Shown piece by piece: positions 62,301-64,000 of a DNA stretch of 64,000 nucleotides. This stretch comes from Scatophagus argus (Eukaryota; Chordata; Actinopteri; Scatophagidae): positions 4,150,862-4,214,861 of the forward strand of contig NC_058510.1 in NCBI RefSeq assembly GCF_020382885.2, given 5' to 3'. The translations under genes were made by a program, and so were the position numbers. Under the pieces are notes generated by a model. That model saw nothing but the letters and a program-made list of their open reading frames with translations. It searched no databases and was not told the DNA's origin. The stretch's first letter is position 1, and each line of letters opens with the position of its first letter.

Positions 62301-63886
62301 GCCCCTGCTGGCTACAAAGAAAACTGGACCACTCACCCCTTTCCTGTACACCTTGAGTAAAAAAAGGAGGAGAAACGAGGCAAGTGAGGTAGAGACGAAG
62401 GAGACGTATGTAGTAAAAAGAAAAGATTTATAACAAGAAGTGCAAGAATGCACACAGAAAGCACAAGAGACTGACCGGTGTGATGACTGTGAGGTCTGGA
62501 AGGTGGCTGCCGCCGGCACATGGATGATTACTCAGAATCACATCGCCTTCTTTCAGATGGTTTCCCAGTGATCTGATCTGCACAGCGAAGAAGAAGACTC
62601 TTAAATGAATTCTTCAGTGTTTCAGCTATGTGTCTAAACACGGCACACATCCCTCACCTGGTACTGAACCGTCTCTTGCATGGCCCCCAGATGGACAGGG
62701 ATGTGGGGTGCATTGGACACTAAACCACCGTCTGGTCCGAACACAGCACAGGAGAAGTCGAGACGTTCCTTGATGTTGGTGGAGATGGAGGTTCTTTGGA
62801 GAACTCTACCCATCTGTTCTGCAGAGGAAGAGAGACGAAACACTAATATTTTCTGCCCTCCGTCTCCTTCTTTCTCCTGAATAACCTTTCACTCCGTCCC
62901 ATCCTCTGTAGGCTTACCCGCTATGCTCATGAAGCGGTGGGAGAAGATGGAGAGCTGCACAGTGTTGAGCTCAGTGCCAAGGGCGCAGCGACGATCAGAG
63001 CCTACGCTCAAACAAACATCGCCCCCTTCTGTCAGATGGGCCTCACAGCATGGCTCCACCAGGATGGTGCTGATGGAGGAAATAATGGGAAAAAAAACAC
63101 ATTTATACGACCACAAATGTTTAGACAGGATTTATGTGTGCATTAATGCACATTGAAAGACCCAGAGTTCATCGACTTGAGACGTCTCTTAAACAAAGGC
63201 TTCACTGATGTTTATTTGAAAGCTAGTGATAGCAGTGAGGACAAAATGGCCTGCCTGTTTTTGTCAATGATGATAGCTGGTCCCTGGATGCTGTGACCAT
63301 ACGGCAGCTCCTCCCATAGATACACATTGGTGTCCAGGTAACCTTCGTCAAAGTAACACTTGGTCACCTATAGATGAATAACAGAGAGAAAATGGCCAAC
63401 ACGTAACAGTTTTCAGATAAGAAATCTGTATTTAGCAATGACCTTTTCATTACTTTGAATTTTTATTTATTAAAGTACAATGTCTGTGAAAAGAAGGGAA
63501 TTAAAATGTTATGGGCTTGAACCAGAGGGCGTCTGTGAGACTGTTCACACCCGGAAAATCTCATAATTACATAAGTAATTGAGTTCAGAGTTGAGAATGA
63601 GAATTGAGTTGAGAATCTTTACGAACTTTGTGAAATGCTGTCTATGACAAATTCCCCGTCTGTTTGTCCTAATAATGTACATGTTTACTTGCATATAGAG
63701 TGGGAACTGAGAACAGCCTCTATATGTTTACAGGAGAGTACATGTACCGTGACTGGTTTGGCCTGTCCATGTCCCGTTTTTGTTTTATACACCGATTTGA
63801 TGCCAGATTTCCCACAACCCCTCACTCTGATGTCATCAACCACCATTGGTCTGTCTGGGATAGTGAATCCAAACTCCTTCAGATAA
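59400..63886 (-). CDS. oplah: 5-oxoprolinase, C-terminal ~675 aa (5' part outside window)
   Basis: Cytosolic ATP-dependent enzyme of the gamma-glutamyl cycle that opens 5-oxo-L-proline to glutamate. Fourteen exons in transcript order: 63886-63748, 63367-63255, 63069-62918, 62818-62658, 62577-62476, 62351-62177, 61564-61380, 61306-61160, 61066-60932, 60746-60597, 60441-60284, 60055-59895, 59782-59685, 59552-59400, all phase-consistent to the stop. This is roughly the second half of a ~1290-aa family protein: the end of the hydantoinase A part ([19 protein letters not shown]) and the whole hydantoinase B part. Landmarks: [155 protein letters not shown] and the end YRMAQEGV. The donor at 63254 is GC rather than GT. 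Confidence 0.97.
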
Positions 63887-64000
63887 CTGAAAGAAGAAAA
63901 GAAAAAGCTGTCACATGTGAGAAGGACAAAAAAACTACAGAGTGAATAAGGTTAGAGGAACATGAGAAATGTGTACATGAGTAGTATAAACAAATGCTTC

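Overview
This is a piece of a ray-finned (teleost) fish genome, probably a percomorph. Every gene is split by many mostly short introns with GT..AG borders. The proteins are vertebrate families, and fish-type repeats are scattered through introns and spacers: tRNA-headed SINEs, Tc1-like and short inverted-repeat DNA elements, and long CA/GT microsatellites. I see no bacterial, viral or CRISPR features. All exon borders below were read by eye from splice consensus plus reading-frame continuity; within each gene the exon lengths and phases agree.

Layout, left to right. (1) 2-14609, plus strand: the last ~2313 residues (43 exons) of a polycystin-1 family protein, best read as Pkd1l1, with REJ module, GPS-like motif, PLAT domain and the multi-span membrane region. 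(2) 15559-20250, plus: complete pdia4, an ER protein disulfide isomerase of 640 aa with three CGHC sites and a C-terminal RDEL. (3) 21366-30704, minus: complete cytosolic-type alanine aminotransferase (gpt), 491 aa in 11 coding exons. (4) 35693-40153, minus: complete ppp1r16a (MYPT3), 567 aa, ankyrin repeats plus a C-terminal CaaX box. A likely non-coding first exon and CpG-rich promoter lie near 48.5 kb, beyond an 8.3 kb 5'UTR intron. (5) 53736-56305, plus: complete foxh1, 520 aa in three exons. (6) 59400-63886, minus: the C-terminal ~675 aa of 5-oxoprolinase (oplah), 14 exons, continuing past the right edge.

The gpt / ppp1r16a / foxh1 trio matches the human 8q24.3 cluster, and oplah also maps to 8q24.3. 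pdia4 and pkd1l1 come from a region that is human chromosome 7 and, from memory, shares one chromosome with the 8q genes in chicken. The genes do not form an operon or a single pathway. Two of them do belong to left-right axis biology: Pkd1l1 acts in cilia-based sensing upstream of Nodal, and FoxH1 is the Smad2 partner that executes Nodal transcription.

The long non-coding stretches are the first gpt intron (26190-30557), the gpt-ppp1r16a spacer (30705-35692), the ppp1r16a 5' intron (40166-48500), the foxh1 upstream region (48.7-53.7 kb) and the foxh1-oplah spacer (56306-59399). They hold repeats, a CTCF-type motif and otherwise nothing I can assign. I did not find an undescribed multi-gene system here.
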